Both the position numbers and the translations under genes were made by a program. DNA of 64,000 bases. Origin: Gracilariopsis chorda (taxonomy: Eukaryota; Rhodophyta; Florideophyceae; Gracilariales; Gracilariaceae). Under the pieces are notes generated by a model that saw only the letters and a list, made by a program, of their open reading frames with translations, was not told where the DNA came from and searched no databases. This document shows positions 12,001 to 21,890 of the stretch, piece after piece (position 1 is the stretch's first letter; the number at the start of each line of letters is the position of its first letter). The stretch is taken from the NCBI GenBank assembly GCA_003194525.1, contig NBIV01000162.1, forward strand, positions 62,001 through 126,000, read 5' to 3'.

Positions 12001-13862
12001 TGCGCACTTCCTGGACAATTTGTTGGAATGCAAAGCCTACGCACTGTGTACCGGATCTACATTCCTTGGCTACGCAAAGTAGTGAAATGTAGACAACAGG
12101 ACTTCATGATCACAAAAGAAACACTCCCTTCAATCAATCAACTGATTGATTTTTCCTCATTGAGACGAAAAGAAGCGGAGAGCGAAATGCGAGATGCCAA
12201 CGAGGAACATATGGGCGCATCTCTAGCTCAGTGCTTGGTATCAAGGGCAAGGTATGACAACGAGGAACAGGAACTCATGGTTCCAAAGACGTTTAAAGAT
12301 GCACGCAACATTCCAAAGTGGGCCGATGCAATCGATAGGGAGTATGAGGCTCTAACCAGCAGAAACACGTAGAAGCTGGTGGACCGGAAATCTGAAATGA
12401 AACCACTGCCCTTCCTGTACACGTTCATCGCGAAGCACATAACCAGCAAGCCACTGAAGGTACTGCCAAAGGCTCGATGTGTGGTCCGAGGAGACAGACA
12501 GGAGCCGTACTTGGATTACGATCCGGAAAGGTTGTACCCCCCCGTAGCATGGCTGGAGACAATCCAACTAGGGCTGGCAAAAAGCGGCTGCACAAGGTTT
12601 AATAATGGAAACCTTGGATATAAGTAACGCTTACTTATACGGAGACCTGGACGAGTCTTTAATAATAGAACAGCCTACCTATGCTTCGGCCTCGTCACAT
12701 CAACATGGAAAGGTCTGCCTATTACTGAAGTCGATGTATGGTGCGAATCAAGCCGGACACATCTGGGGATCGCTATTCCATACAGAGCTGCTAAAGCTAA
12801 AATTTTGGCTGTCGCGAACGGACAGCCGACTGTACATCTACGAGTCGAGTATGGGGTTTATTATACTCATTATTGTGGTCGACGACGTACTAATGTTGTC
12901 GGACTCAAGATCTCTCCTGGAATACTTCAAGTAAGAGATGAAGAAACTCTGTCAAGTGAAGTTTCTTGATGAAGCAAATTCTTTTATTGGGATGGACATT
13001 GACAGGGACAGCAAAGGCATTTGGGTATCACAATAAAGATACGTCGTGAACAGGTTAGAGGAGTGCTGATTAGTGAAATCAAATCCTGCGCAAATTCCGT
13101 TGCCTACTCCTTGCGATCTGACGGATCTAAAGGGCGACGAAGAAGGTCTGTTCACTGTGCTTCACGCCCGATACCGGAAACTGGTACGGCATTTGATGTA
13201 CTTTGCTGTGACTTCAAAGCCTAACATCATGTTCGCAGCTTCAATGATAGCAAGGCAAGTGCATGCTCTTGGAAAGAGAAATGCTGGACTTGCAAAACGG
13301 GTGTTAAGGTACCTAAAAGGTACGAAGGACTATTGCCTCCACTTCTCATCAAGCGCCAACGCGCCGATAGAAGCGTATTTCGATGCAGACTGGGCTGGCT
13401 GCAAGGACACCAGAAAGTCTACAACTGGTTTGCTGGAAAAGGTAAACGAAGGACCCATTCTTTGGACTACAAAAAAGCAGACGATAATTGCGCTGTCTTC
13501 TGGAGAGGCTGAATACATCGCACTATCCTACTGTGGAAAAGCAGTGAAATGGCTAGGGAGATTGTTTTGGGAAATGCTGAATGAACCCATCGTGTAAGAT
13601 GAACCGGAAGACATGTATCCCATCCCCGTATTCAGTAATAGCTCCACCGTGTTGTCAATCGTCCATAATGCCCGGACATCTGAGGGTAGCAAATATATTG
13701 CTCTGCAATTCCACCATGTTAAAGAATTCGTGACGAATGGCATTGTCCGCATGGAATACGTGCGAACTGAAATGCAGCCTGCCGACTTATTTACAAAGTC
13801 GTTGAGGCAAAACTCTCTGCAAACATTGAGTTTGCTGTGTGGCGTACATCGTCACTCCTGAT
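9029..13862 (+). mobile_element. Ty1/Copia-type LTR retrotransposon remnant (broken)
   Basis: Parts in Copia order: a gag segment (about 9029-9676), a CCHC zinc knuckle (about 10575-10616, CWNCGKLGH), protease and GAG-pre-integrase (about 10830-11290, including DWHDRFGH), the integrase core and C-terminus (about 11400-12100, including ANWIRNRLPN), reverse transcriptase (about 12440-12935, including YGDLDESL, LLKSMYGANQAGHIW, VVDDVLML) and RNase H (about 13370-13860, including ADWAGCKDTRKSTTG and SSGEAEYIALS). Protease and integrase before reverse transcriptase is diagnostic of Copia rather than Gypsy. The element carries more than half a dozen breaks and is inactive. A solo LTR of another family is inserted in gag at 9677-10501. 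I could not identify its own LTRs. Confidence 0.9.
9677..10501 (-). mobile_element. 825-bp solo LTR inserted in the Copia gag
   Basis: Exactly 825 bp, with ends TGTGGTGC... and ...TTGCACTTCA on the plus strand, flanked by the direct duplication AAAAT (9672-9676 and 10502-10506). It is a close match in reverse orientation to the 825-bp copy at 36810-37634. TG...CA ends plus a 5-bp target duplication fit a solo LTR. A shared internal hairpin (GCGACGGC...GCCGTCGC) is present. No internal retroelement coding sequence accompanies it. Confidence 0.9.
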
Positions 13863-14140
13863 TTACTATTGAAATACTTTCTAACGCTTGTGTTTTTCTA
13901 TTTGTGATTTTGTTTTTTTTCTTTGATTTTTGTAACAGAAATAAGAACCCGTTGTATCGTTATACGGATTTAGGTAGTATGGAACTTGCTATAACTTTTC
14001 CTTTTGGTGCAGATTTTTCCTGCAAGGTTTTGCTGCGCAAAAAGGTTTTTAACGGTGGCACCCTTAGTCAATTAATCGAGATAGATACTAGTACAACGCA
14101 ATCATGATACTTTGTCCGTAACTGCGAGGGACGGTGTGAT

Positions 14141-14287
14141 TGGCTGTACCAGCCGTTCAGTGAAATGCGTAGACGTACACGTTTCACTGAACCTGACGGT
14201 CAGAGTATCAATAAAGCACCGCTGGCGGCTCTGGCTGACCTCGTGTGTCGGTCAAGCCACGAGGCACTACCCCGCGTTTTTCACGGT
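14141..14287 (+). repeat. 147-bp direct repeat, copy 2 (coding-like)
   Basis: Second copy of the 7255-7401 repeat, about 6.9 kb away, on the far side of the Copia remnant. Its frame reads WLYQPFSE, RTRFTEPDGQSINK, LAALADLVC and HEALPRVFHG. Several of the 14 differences are silent or conservative in that frame, which hints that the unit once encoded protein. Sequence after the repeat differs completely from copy 1. Confidence 0.75.
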
Positions 14288-14625
14288 GGGTATGCCCATC
14301 AACCCCCCTTCGCATCAGCTCCATGCTTCACACCCAACACCAAAGGCTTGGACTTCTGCTTTTACTCCTCAGTTCGACAATCGAATGCAGATGATCTCTG
14401 TCATAGATTTTCCCGCTCCCCCTCCTGCTGGTGAAAATGCACACTCATGCATACATTCTGCGCCTATTGCTGCTTTAGCACCCACACATCACGAGAGAGC
14501 TCCTTCACCGCCGCTTCTATCTGCCTGGCACACCTGCAAACGTCGTGTCGACCGCCCTGCCATTGTCGTCGTCGCTCTAGTTCCCAACGGGTCGTAGCGC
14601 CCAGCTTGGCACTGCCCGCGACGCC
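14288..14625. other. No supported gene
   Basis: Pro/Ser-rich frames without a recognised domain lie between the 147-bp repeat and the TRM61-like pseudogene. Part of it may be the decayed N-terminal barrel of that pseudogene, but I cannot show this. Confidence 0.4.
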
Positions 14626-15308
14626 ATGAAGGCCCACGTCCATCGTGTAACCCCCCTGTTTCCTGACGCTGTGGCATCCGGCAGCCGCTTCTGCGCTGGG
14701 TTCTTCCATACGCTGGCACTTACAACGGAGCTCATGTCTTATGCCATGCTGTACCGTACCCTATCGTATATCTGCAAGACTTCGCTATCTTCGCCGCCCT
14801 CCAAGAGCTGCGTCCTGGCTCCGTTGTCTTTGATTGTGACATTGGCTCCGGTTCGGCCTCCATGGCCTTTGCAAGGGCAGTTGCCCCCACCGGGCGCATG
14901 TTCACCTTTGAGTTTCACCACATGCGCGCCAAAGCAGCGCGTCAACGGTTTCAAAGCCTGCAGCTGTCGCATGTGCTATCGGTATCGGCTAGCGTGGACG
15001 TGCTCCAGGACGGCTTTGTGGGTCTGCAAGACGCTTTTGCAGAAGCTGCGTTCTTAGACGTTCCCTCACAGTGCGAAATGAAGCATCAACTACGTCGCGT
15101 GCTACGCCCAAATGGAACGGTATGCACGTTCTCTCAGTGTGCAGAACAGGTTGGACGCACGTGTGCCATGCTTAGAAAGATGCACTTTCATTGCCTCCCC
15201 ACCATTACAGCCCCACTTCGTGCCTACAAGACGCAAGAGCAGTTGCTACACACCCCTGCTTTTGATCAACTTTCTTCCGACCTGTCCACTGCCGTCGCCG
15301 CCGCGTAG
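14626..15308 (+). pseudogene. TRM61-like tRNA (adenine-58-N1) methyltransferase pseudogene
   Basis: The frame ending at 15308 contains YLQDFAIFAALQELRPGSVV, an S-adenosylmethionine-binding-like GSGSAS, then APTGRMFTFEFH, ARQRFQ, DVLQDGF, FLDVPS, LRRVLRPNGTVCTFSQC, EQVGRTC and LRAY. These follow the order of eukaryotic TRM61/TRMT61A, the catalytic subunit that methylates A58 of tRNA. The preceding part (GFFHTLALTTELMSYA-LYRT) is in another frame, so a frameshift lies near 14760-14790. The usual glycine-rich motif I reads DCDIGSGS, and the FLD-P-PW motif has lost its tryptophan. The N-terminal barrel is not recognisable. The copy is intronless and set among retroelements, so a decayed retrocopy or gene relic is likely. 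Confidence 0.65.
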
Positions 15309-15924
15309 CCTGGCGTCTCCAGCGTAACTGCCTCCCCCGTTACCCACGCAGTGCTGGGCACTACTATTCCGGATCAGCACACCACGCACACTCCAGCTAC
15401 AGCGCCTTCCACGGAGAAGTAAAGGTAGAGGAAGCTAGCAGCAGTATTTAATTATTGAGAGCCTTTTCTATAATAGGAAGAAGAGAATGGATGGGAGTGA
15501 GGTTTTGCAGACAATGGCAGTTTCAAACAAAAAACGCCCTGTGCATCAGCCCACACAGACAAAAGTTTAGCGCTGGGGATTTGAGATCCTTCAGAATTGT
15601 CACAACGTCATCCATCTTCAACTCACATTCCGGAACTCGGTGTAAAATATCCTCTACTTCGAGCAGTAAAGACGAAGAAAATCCAAAGCCCTCAAGCTCT
15701 CAACACTATTCGGGACTGTTTCCGTTGCCAGTTGTGCGTTCCCCGGGCATGACAGCGACGGCGCATCTTTTTCTTCTGCTTACATCTCTACTAAATTACA
15801 TTACTGAAACGAATGGCCCAGAAAGCTGGAATCGTCTGAAAGCCCTCGACTGATGGAGGTTACGTCTGGCCAGGACATATTGAGGTGGATGGAAGAATGT
15901 TGCTGGAATTTTTCCGGGCCCTAC
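15309..15924. other. No supported gene
   Basis: Short unrecognised frames between the TRM61-like pseudogene and an LTR. Confidence 0.5.
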
Positions 15925-16719
15925 TCAAGTGCAATGCCCTCAAAGAGGGCTTCTTGGTACTTGGTTGATTTCTAGAATGTTTCGAAAATATATTCATTGC
16001 ATGAACTATGACCACTACTAAGAGATTTGACACCTGGGACACGGGAGAGCCAATTGGCGGTTGGCCACGGTTTTGGGCATGAACCACCAAAGAGCAGTAA
16101 TTTACTTAGTTCAATTTATTATTTTTACACCCATTTCTGGGATGGTCAGTATTTAATGCGCCGAGGAATTGCCTTCGCACCAGTAAAAAGTCCCCGAAAA
16201 TGAACACCTTCCTGGGGAATTGGCTCTAGATTTCACCGACATTGTGTGCTCTCTACTTCTCCATGGGGTTAAGCACCGTAGCATACGGAAAGTTCAACCC
16301 CGCTTGCCTATTTAAAGGACCAGAGCATTCGGATTGTTATTCCATCTTTCTTGGTGGTCGCTTTGTATAAGGTGTATTTACCAGCACTGCCGTTAGTGTT
16401 CGTCACGAAACTCGTGACTCAGCTCCCTCTTATGTTCCCTTTACAGGGTGGCTTTCCAGATTCTCACGGTTCGTGTTCGGGCGTGCCACTAACTTGGAAA
16501 TTTCACATCTATAGAGGACGATCACCCCATAAACCGCTCTTGCCAATACGAGATTCCTACCTCAACCTCACTTTGCAAGTCGCGATGGTTGGCCTCGGCC
16601 TGAAAAACTGACATAGTCATGCCACTCCTGGGAGGGCTCTACCTTGCTGGGCTCACCCCTAACGAGGAAAGATGCCGAACTTCTTTCGGTGCACTCATGC
16701 ATCCGGGTATTGCACTGCA
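15925..16719 (+). mobile_element. Older solo LTR of the 825-bp family
   Basis: About 795 bp. It begins near TCAAGTGCAATGCCCTCA and ends GTATTGCACTGCA, aligning along its length with the 825-bp copy at 36810-37634 but with many differences and small gaps. No flanking 5-bp duplication is visible (CCTAC left, GCATC right). Higher divergence and loss of the duplication point to an older insertion. Confidence 0.75.
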
Positions 16720-18089
16720 GCATCAAACAAAAAATATTCTTTCGGCATTATTGAAGATCGTTTGTGGGATCAAAAATAGGCGGATGTGCTGTGTTAGAAA
16801 ATCTAGACAGCTGTCCTGGGCCCATAACTAGGCTTTGTCGTAGTGCGTTGCAAGCGCGAGTGCAGAGTAGTTAGGATACTGAATGCGCTCAGAGGCGAAG
16901 GCGAAGAATAGCGGGCACAAAGTCCCGCTCTAGTGGTTGCCTTGTGACGAAGAACGTCCAAGGACCGCTCGGGCAAGTTTATTCGAGCAGCGCGAGCTCC
17001 GCGAGATCAGTAGCCGGCAAAGGTGCTGTGCACATCCAGCAATACAGGGCTTTACAAAACGGCTTTGCACACTCTCACTGCACTTTCGCATAATGAACAT
17101 CGACCACAGGTCAGGAGTTTAAACAACAACTGTATGGTGATGCATTTAGTATCCTTGGGGTGTCACAGGGCTACAAAGGAGCTGGCAAAGTGACCTCTTA
17201 TGTGAGCAGCCTGTGTGAAGTTGAGCCAAGAAGAACCCTCCCTCCGGGTTCACAGTGTGAACGCGGAGGGATGGTTCATTTTGGCTCGTAATCCTGCAAT
17301 CTGTCTATGAATGCAGATCACAGCTTTCCGCAACTTGTACGTGTAGTCCTAGTCTGCACCACCCTTTTCTCGACAGATTTACCTTCGTAGGTAAGGATCG
17401 ATCCCTTTTCGAATTGTAGAGACATTTTCTCCCACTGGAAATGGGACGTACAGAGTATACTTGGTGATGATGCAGTTCGACATGCAGTAGCTGGTCACCG
17501 ACTGTGTGTACAAACATTTCGGATTCCTTCCGGTGGTCTCTCAGGTGTTAATTCTATCTTTTTCTAAGCCGTCTTCTGTGGGAGTGACGGTCGGGAGAAC
17601 TGTTGTATTCTCTTCATCTCAGTATGCGCTGCCTTGCGGCATGTACGGAAGGTAGCGCTTTGACTGACAACTTGACTTTGTAGATTTGAAGTTTTGCCAT
17701 GAAGCGTTTCACTTCTTTACCGAGAAGAGGTTCAGGGACAACACGGCTAAGCATGACCTGCAACAGATGATCATCAGTAATGTGTGCGCTGCGATGATTT
17801 GTTTTATGCTCTTATTGTGAAGTCATACTCTTGCAATGTCAACTCTGTACCACAGGCAACCAGAGGCGTAAGGCCTGCGGCATGCGCTATTGGCGCGGAG
17901 AAATGTTTCTGGACTTCGAGAGCAGGGTCGAGGACAACTTTGTGGCCGGTGAGCTGTGCAACAAAACAGTAACACTGACACTTAAAAATAATTTTTACAT
18001 GTCATTTTAACGTCTATGACATCAGTGGCCATCTTTCTACATCGTATGGCTGGAAACGTACGCCGGTTGTGGCAAAATCACCACGGCAC
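16720..18089. other. Intergenic region with a 65-bp palindrome
   Basis: No convincing coding sequence. The notable structure is the near-perfect palindrome at 17223-17287. The right end is the promoter region of the antiporter gene. Confidence 0.5.
17223..17287. repeat. 65-bp near-perfect palindrome
   Basis: Two 32-nt arms meet at a single central base. They run from GAGCCAA to TTCACA and from TGTGAA to TTGGCTC. Only four positions of 32 fail to pair. RNA from either strand would form one long stem with almost no loop. No ORF or terminator role is evident. It could be a foldback transposon relic or a structured RNA. Confidence 0.7.
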
Positions 18090-18096
18090 ATATAAG
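18090..18096 (+). promoter_or_regulatory. TATA-like box of the antiporter gene
   Basis: ATATAAG lies about 205 bp upstream of the ATG at 18301. It is the only TATA-like site close upstream and would give a leader of about 180 nt. Confidence 0.5.
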
Positions 18097-18300
18097 CGGC
18101 GACGGTCTCTGATGCGAAGGAGTTAGCGGTATTCCTATAGCCTTTTACCCTTTTCTGGCAGTGACCGCAAACGTGCTGTCTACGTTGTGCACACCGGTCT
18201 ACCGCTTCGGGAGTTTTACGGGCGCGAGCAGCTTCAATACACTGATTCCATTTCGGGTCACATCTACATTTTGAAACGTTCGTACGATTTGCGTTTCACC

Positions 18301-19752
18301 ATGGCAGAGAACATCAACGTCAAGCCGAGTACTCCTTGCCTGCCTCTCCCATCGTGTGGGAGTTCGTCAAGCACACTTTCACCTGTCTCTATATCCGAAT
18401 CATCGTTGATGATGGAGCATTCCCCGCATCCCACGCAAAAACTGATGAAAGCACAAACAGTCGGCTACGGCGCAACAACGTCTAGTCGAAAGAACGAGCT
18501 TGAAGCGGTCCAAGGGCATGGAGCGCAGTTAACAATCCGTCACTCATCCGACGCAGTCATGGTTGGACGCCGATTTTCAAACTACTCAGAGATTAACGCT
18601 TCGGCATACGGGCAACTGAACCAATTGCGGGACGGCATCAACCGCGGCCTGGATGGCTATTCTTCCAACTTGAATGCGCTTCTTGTGTTTGTGCCGCTCG
18701 GTATTCTGGCAGGGCTTTTCGGGCTGCCGGATTTCTACGTATTTGTATTCAACTTTCTAGGCATGGTTCCTCTGGCCATGCTTCTCGGGAAGGCGACCGA
18801 GGATATTGCTGAACATACGAACGAAACGCTAGGCGCTCTGGTGAACGTGACGTTTGGCAATGCTGTGGAACTGATTCTTTCTATCTCTGCTTTGCGAGCG
18901 GGTCGAATGACGCTGATTCAAGACACTATCGCCGGTTCTGTGCTGAGTAATCTACTGCTGGTTCTGGGGTCTGCGTTTTTCTTTGGGGGGCTTCGTTACC
19001 GGGAACAAATGGTTCTGCCGGCTGTGAGTGAGGCGAATGCGGATCTACTATCGTTTGCTGTATTCGGGTTTTCGATCCCTGCACTGTTTGCAATGGCGTT
19101 GCCCAACGACGAGAAGAAAGGAGCGACAGAAGAGAAGATGAGCCTGGTAACAAGTGTGTGTTTGCTGCTGATGTACGCGATGTACCTCACGTTTCAACTG
19201 TACACTCACGCGGAGCTTTATCAAGGAATTGATCAGGAAGTGGACGAGGAAGCGGGTGTTGGGGAAGTTAGCTCAAGAGATGAAACTGTTGCCAGTCTAC
19301 CAATGGCTTTTGGGATCCTAGTTGGCATGGTGGTGTTGGTAGCACTCTGTTCTGAGTTTTTGGTGAGTGCAATTGACGGCTTTTCAGAACGAGTTGGATT
19401 AGGTCAAAAATTTATCGCGGTGGTGTTGCTGCCTGTAGTGGGCAATGCTGTGGAGCACATGTCAGCAATTCTGGTGGCAAGACACAACAAGATAGACTTG
19501 TCGATCGGCATCGCGTGCGGAAGCAGTGTACAAATTGCGTTGTTTGCGGCACCGTTGCTGGTTGTGATTTCGTGGCTGTTCGGAAGTGAGCACCTGACGC
19601 TGAACTTTGCGCTGTTCGAGACGGTGTGCATTGGGTTTTCTGTATTTGTTGTGAATGCGACGTTGAGGGATTCTCGGTCGAACTGGTTGGAGGGCGCTGT
19701 GCTGGTGATGTGCTACGTGATTCTTGCAGCAGCGTTTTACTTTATGGAATAG
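18301..19752 (+). CDS. CAX-type Ca2+/H+ antiporter
   Basis: A 483-residue intact single-exon ORF. ATG 18301 (MAENINV) is preferred over an upstream GTG at 18187. Residues 1-120 are hydrophilic and Ser-rich, a regulatory-type N-terminus. About eleven membrane spans follow. The two signature repeats of the cation/proton exchanger family are present: GNAVELILSI near residue 186 and GNAVEHMSAI near 381. The second is followed by a Gly-Ser-Ser-Gln motif (ACGSSVQIALF). An acidic linker (DQEVDEE) near residues 308-325 separates the two halves, as in CAX proteins. The family exchanges cytosolic Ca2+ (or Mn2+) for protons, typically at vacuolar membranes. Length and motif spacing are normal for the family. 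It is the leftmost gene of a GC-rich host island and is probably functional. Confidence 0.95.
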   Translation: MAENINVKPSTPCLPLPSCGSSSSTLSPVSISESSLMMEHSPHPTQKLMKAQTVGYGATTSSRKNELEAVQGHGAQLTIRHSSDAVMVGRRFSNYSEINASAYGQLNQLRDGINRGLDGYSSNLNALLVFVPLGILAGLFGLPDFYVFVFNFLGMVPLAMLLGKATEDIAEHTNETLGALVNVTFGNAVELILSISALRAGRMTLIQDTIAGSVLSNLLLVLGSAFFFGGLRYREQMVLPAVSEANADLLSFAVFGFSIPALFAMALPNDEKKGATEEKMSLVTSVCLLLMYAMYLTFQLYTHAELYQGIDQEVDEEAGVGEVSSRDETVASLPMAFGILVGMVVLVALCSEFLVSAIDGFSERVGLGQKFIAVVLLPVVGNAVEHMSAILVARHNKIDLSIGIACGSSVQIALFAAPLLVVISWLFGSEHLTLNFALFETVCIGFSVFVVNATLRDSRSNWLEGAVLVMCYVILAAAFYFME

Positions 19753-21179
19753 ACAGGGGAGGGGGCGGCGAAGCCGACACCGTTGGCGGCGGGTGACGGT
19801 GCAAAGATACCAACGGTACCAAAGGGTACAACGCTACCAGCGGTATGTTACACCAAAAGAGGTGCGGCAGGCAGGTTGGCTGTGAAAACTAGAGCGGCGT
19901 CGAGTGGTGTCAGTGTTGACGAGAGAGGGCGTCGACAGCTCTGTTCGACGTGTACATAACCTTACCGGGGTGACTACTAGCTTGTGTACCTGAGTACACT
20001 ATCCGTGCAAATAATATCTGCGCGTTGTCGAGCGACTTGTGTAAAATTTGTGATTGGACGCTCCTTGTGAACACGAATGGCGCTCGTTGTTCGGTAGCTG
20101 TTAGCTCCTCGGTATCCGCGGCATCCCATTCGAAGGTAGCCGTTAGCCGTGAGTAAAGTCTCTGCCACGCGTGTCCACGTCGCAGAGACGAGACTTTCAG
20201 TGCCGCCCCGCAGGTGCGTGTCCCCTGCGCCCAAACGCGCGCGCACAAAGACGGCAACGGGCGCCATCTGCCGCGGCGCCCGCGTCCCATGCCACAAGCC
20301 GCCACCCGGAGCTCACAGCGCCGCCAATGAGCTCAGCTGAAACACATCAGCCATAACACGTGTCCACGTCGCCCACGTGTCGGAAAGCGCGCGGCGCCAA
20401 GCGCCCAAATGTTTTTTTTTTCCCTTCTTTTTCAGCGAGATGTGCGTGCGCACTGCGCAGCGGCGTGTGTGCGCGCTGTCGTGTCGGCCGTCGAAAAAAA
20501 GCGCCGCCCTGGCGCCTTTAAGACGCGCAGTCGCTGCAGTCGCCTTCCGTCGGCCGCTGTTCACTGCCGTTGGTCACACCCTCGTCCCAGTCTCCCTCCC
20601 CCCACCCCCAAACAACTTTCCGCCACTCACGCGTCCCGCCCTCGTCAGGACCCGTTTCCCTCTCCCCTTCCCCTCTCCCTCTCTCCCCCTCCCCCTTCAA
20701 CTTTCCACTTCCTTTTCGCTCTATTCAAAACCCTCTTCCCAACGCGCTTTCTTCCACCAAGCCGCCATCTAGAGTGCCTTTGCGCCCTTTCTCCCGCACC
20801 GCGCTCTTCTCATCCTCTTTCACTCTGTGTGTGTACATCGCACTGTTCAAAAGCATCGCAACCACTCCGCGCTTCGCCCTTCTTTTCGTCTTCCTTAACA
20901 AACACCCCCATTCGCAAAACCCCTTCGCACTGCCGTTTTGCGTAACATTTCAATTACCGCTTTAATTTCGTCCTCCCCACACCCCGTTTCTTGCTGCCCT
21001 TTCACTTCATTTCCCTTTCTGCCGTACATCTTTCTCCCCCTGTTTCTTGTCGCTCAACTGTCGGTCACACAAACAGCTGTGCACCCCCCCCCCCCACCCA
21101 CCCCCTTCGTTGAACCGTTTTGTTTCCTTCTACCAGCATTGGGGTTCCCCCTTAATCTCTCTTCGTGCGTAATTCTAAA
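19753..21179. other. Intergenic region and long pyrimidine-rich leader of the LARP gene
   Basis: No supported gene. Two CACGTG boxes lie at 20357-20362 and 20374-20379, and the 14-mer 'cgtgtccacgtcgc' occurs near 20168 and 20358. From about 20560 to 21160 the plus strand is strongly C/T-rich, which opens long frames by composition. This region is the likely promoter and 5' leader of the LARP gene. No TATA box is obvious. Confidence 0.55.
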
Positions 21180-21890
21180 ATGACTCATCTCAACACCAAC
21201 CATCATCTTCCAGTACGCACCGGCGCCTCCCCAATGGAGGACGCAATCGTACAGCAGGTGGAATGGTACATGGGTCGCGTCAATCTCGAAAAGGATGGTT
21301 TTCTCAAACAAAAGATGGACGACGATTTGTGGGTCTCTCTCGATGTCATTCTCAGTTTCCCCAAGATGATTCGCATGGGCGTCACAGACAAACGACGCGT
21401 CGCAACCCTGCTAAACGCTCGATCCACCGTCGTTGAAGTGGACGAAAAAACTGCAAGAATTCGTCCGGCATGGGCTAGAAGATCTACACTTGTCATTCAT
21501 AACGTTCCCGTTGCTACGCGTCGAGAACAAGTCGCCGCCCTTTTCCACATCCCTTCCCCAACCGCTGATCCTAACTCCACCGTTCCTCCCTCAATGACTC
21601 ATCCAGCCGGACTGGTCTCCATTCAACTCTACACCGACACTGTGTGGGTAGCCATGTTTGACTCTCCCTCCGGCGCTGAAGCCGCTCTACCGCTCGTCAT
21701 GCACAAGACCATCAACGGCCAGGAAGTCATCGCAGAGGTCCACGTTGAAAACGCCCTCCCGCCCGCGAGAAGCGATCTTCAACAGGCCCGAAGCCAAGTG
21801 TACCAACCGACTCCAAATGTTCACCATGACCCTGCCAATTCCAATCACCCGTCCTACCCGCAGATGCCCCCAATTATGTCCGCCCCATGA
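21180..21890 (+). CDS. LARP4-type La-related protein, N-terminal part (La motif + RRM)
   Basis: ATG 21180 (MTHLNTNH) is the first ATG of the frame; an upstream GTG at 21165 is unlikely. Residues about 20-95 are an HTH La-type domain: QQVEWYMGRVNLEKDGFL, DDLWVSLDVILSFPK, then VVEVDEKTARIRP. Residues about 100-190 match the RRM-like domain of LARP4 proteins: STLVIHNVPVAT, VAALF, VWVAMFDSPSGAEAALPL, INGQEVIAEV. LARP4 proteins bind poly(A) or mRNA 3' ends and stabilise mRNA in the cytoplasm. The frame closes with TGA at 21888-21890 inside the ATG of the next ORF. That ORF continues in the -1 frame and carries LARP-like C-terminal features, so the two are very probably one gene of about 985 codons. 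The run of five C at 21867-21871 is a likely place for one missing base in the assembly. Confidence 0.85.
   Translation: MTHLNTNHHLPVRTGASPMEDAIVQQVEWYMGRVNLEKDGFLKQKMDDDLWVSLDVILSFPKMIRMGVTDKRRVATLLNARSTVVEVDEKTARIRPAWARRSTLVIHNVPVATRREQVAALFHIPSPTADPNSTVPPSMTHPAGLVSIQLYTDTVWVAMFDSPSGAEAALPLVMHKTINGQEVIAEVHVENALPPARSDLQQARSQVYQPTPNVHHDPANSNHPSYPQMPPIMSAP

Noticed and set aside
7255-14287. 147-bp repeats as the Copia LTRs
   Set aside because: They are too short, lack TG...CA ends, and copy 1 lies about 1.6 kb before gag with no primer-binding site next to it.
17305-17517. Minus-strand ORF resembling a retroelement fragment
   Set aside because: No reverse transcriptase or integrase motif could be aligned.
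20377-20965. Long overlapping ORFs in the LARP upstream region
   Set aside because: They arise from C/T-rich composition in all frames and lack any domain.
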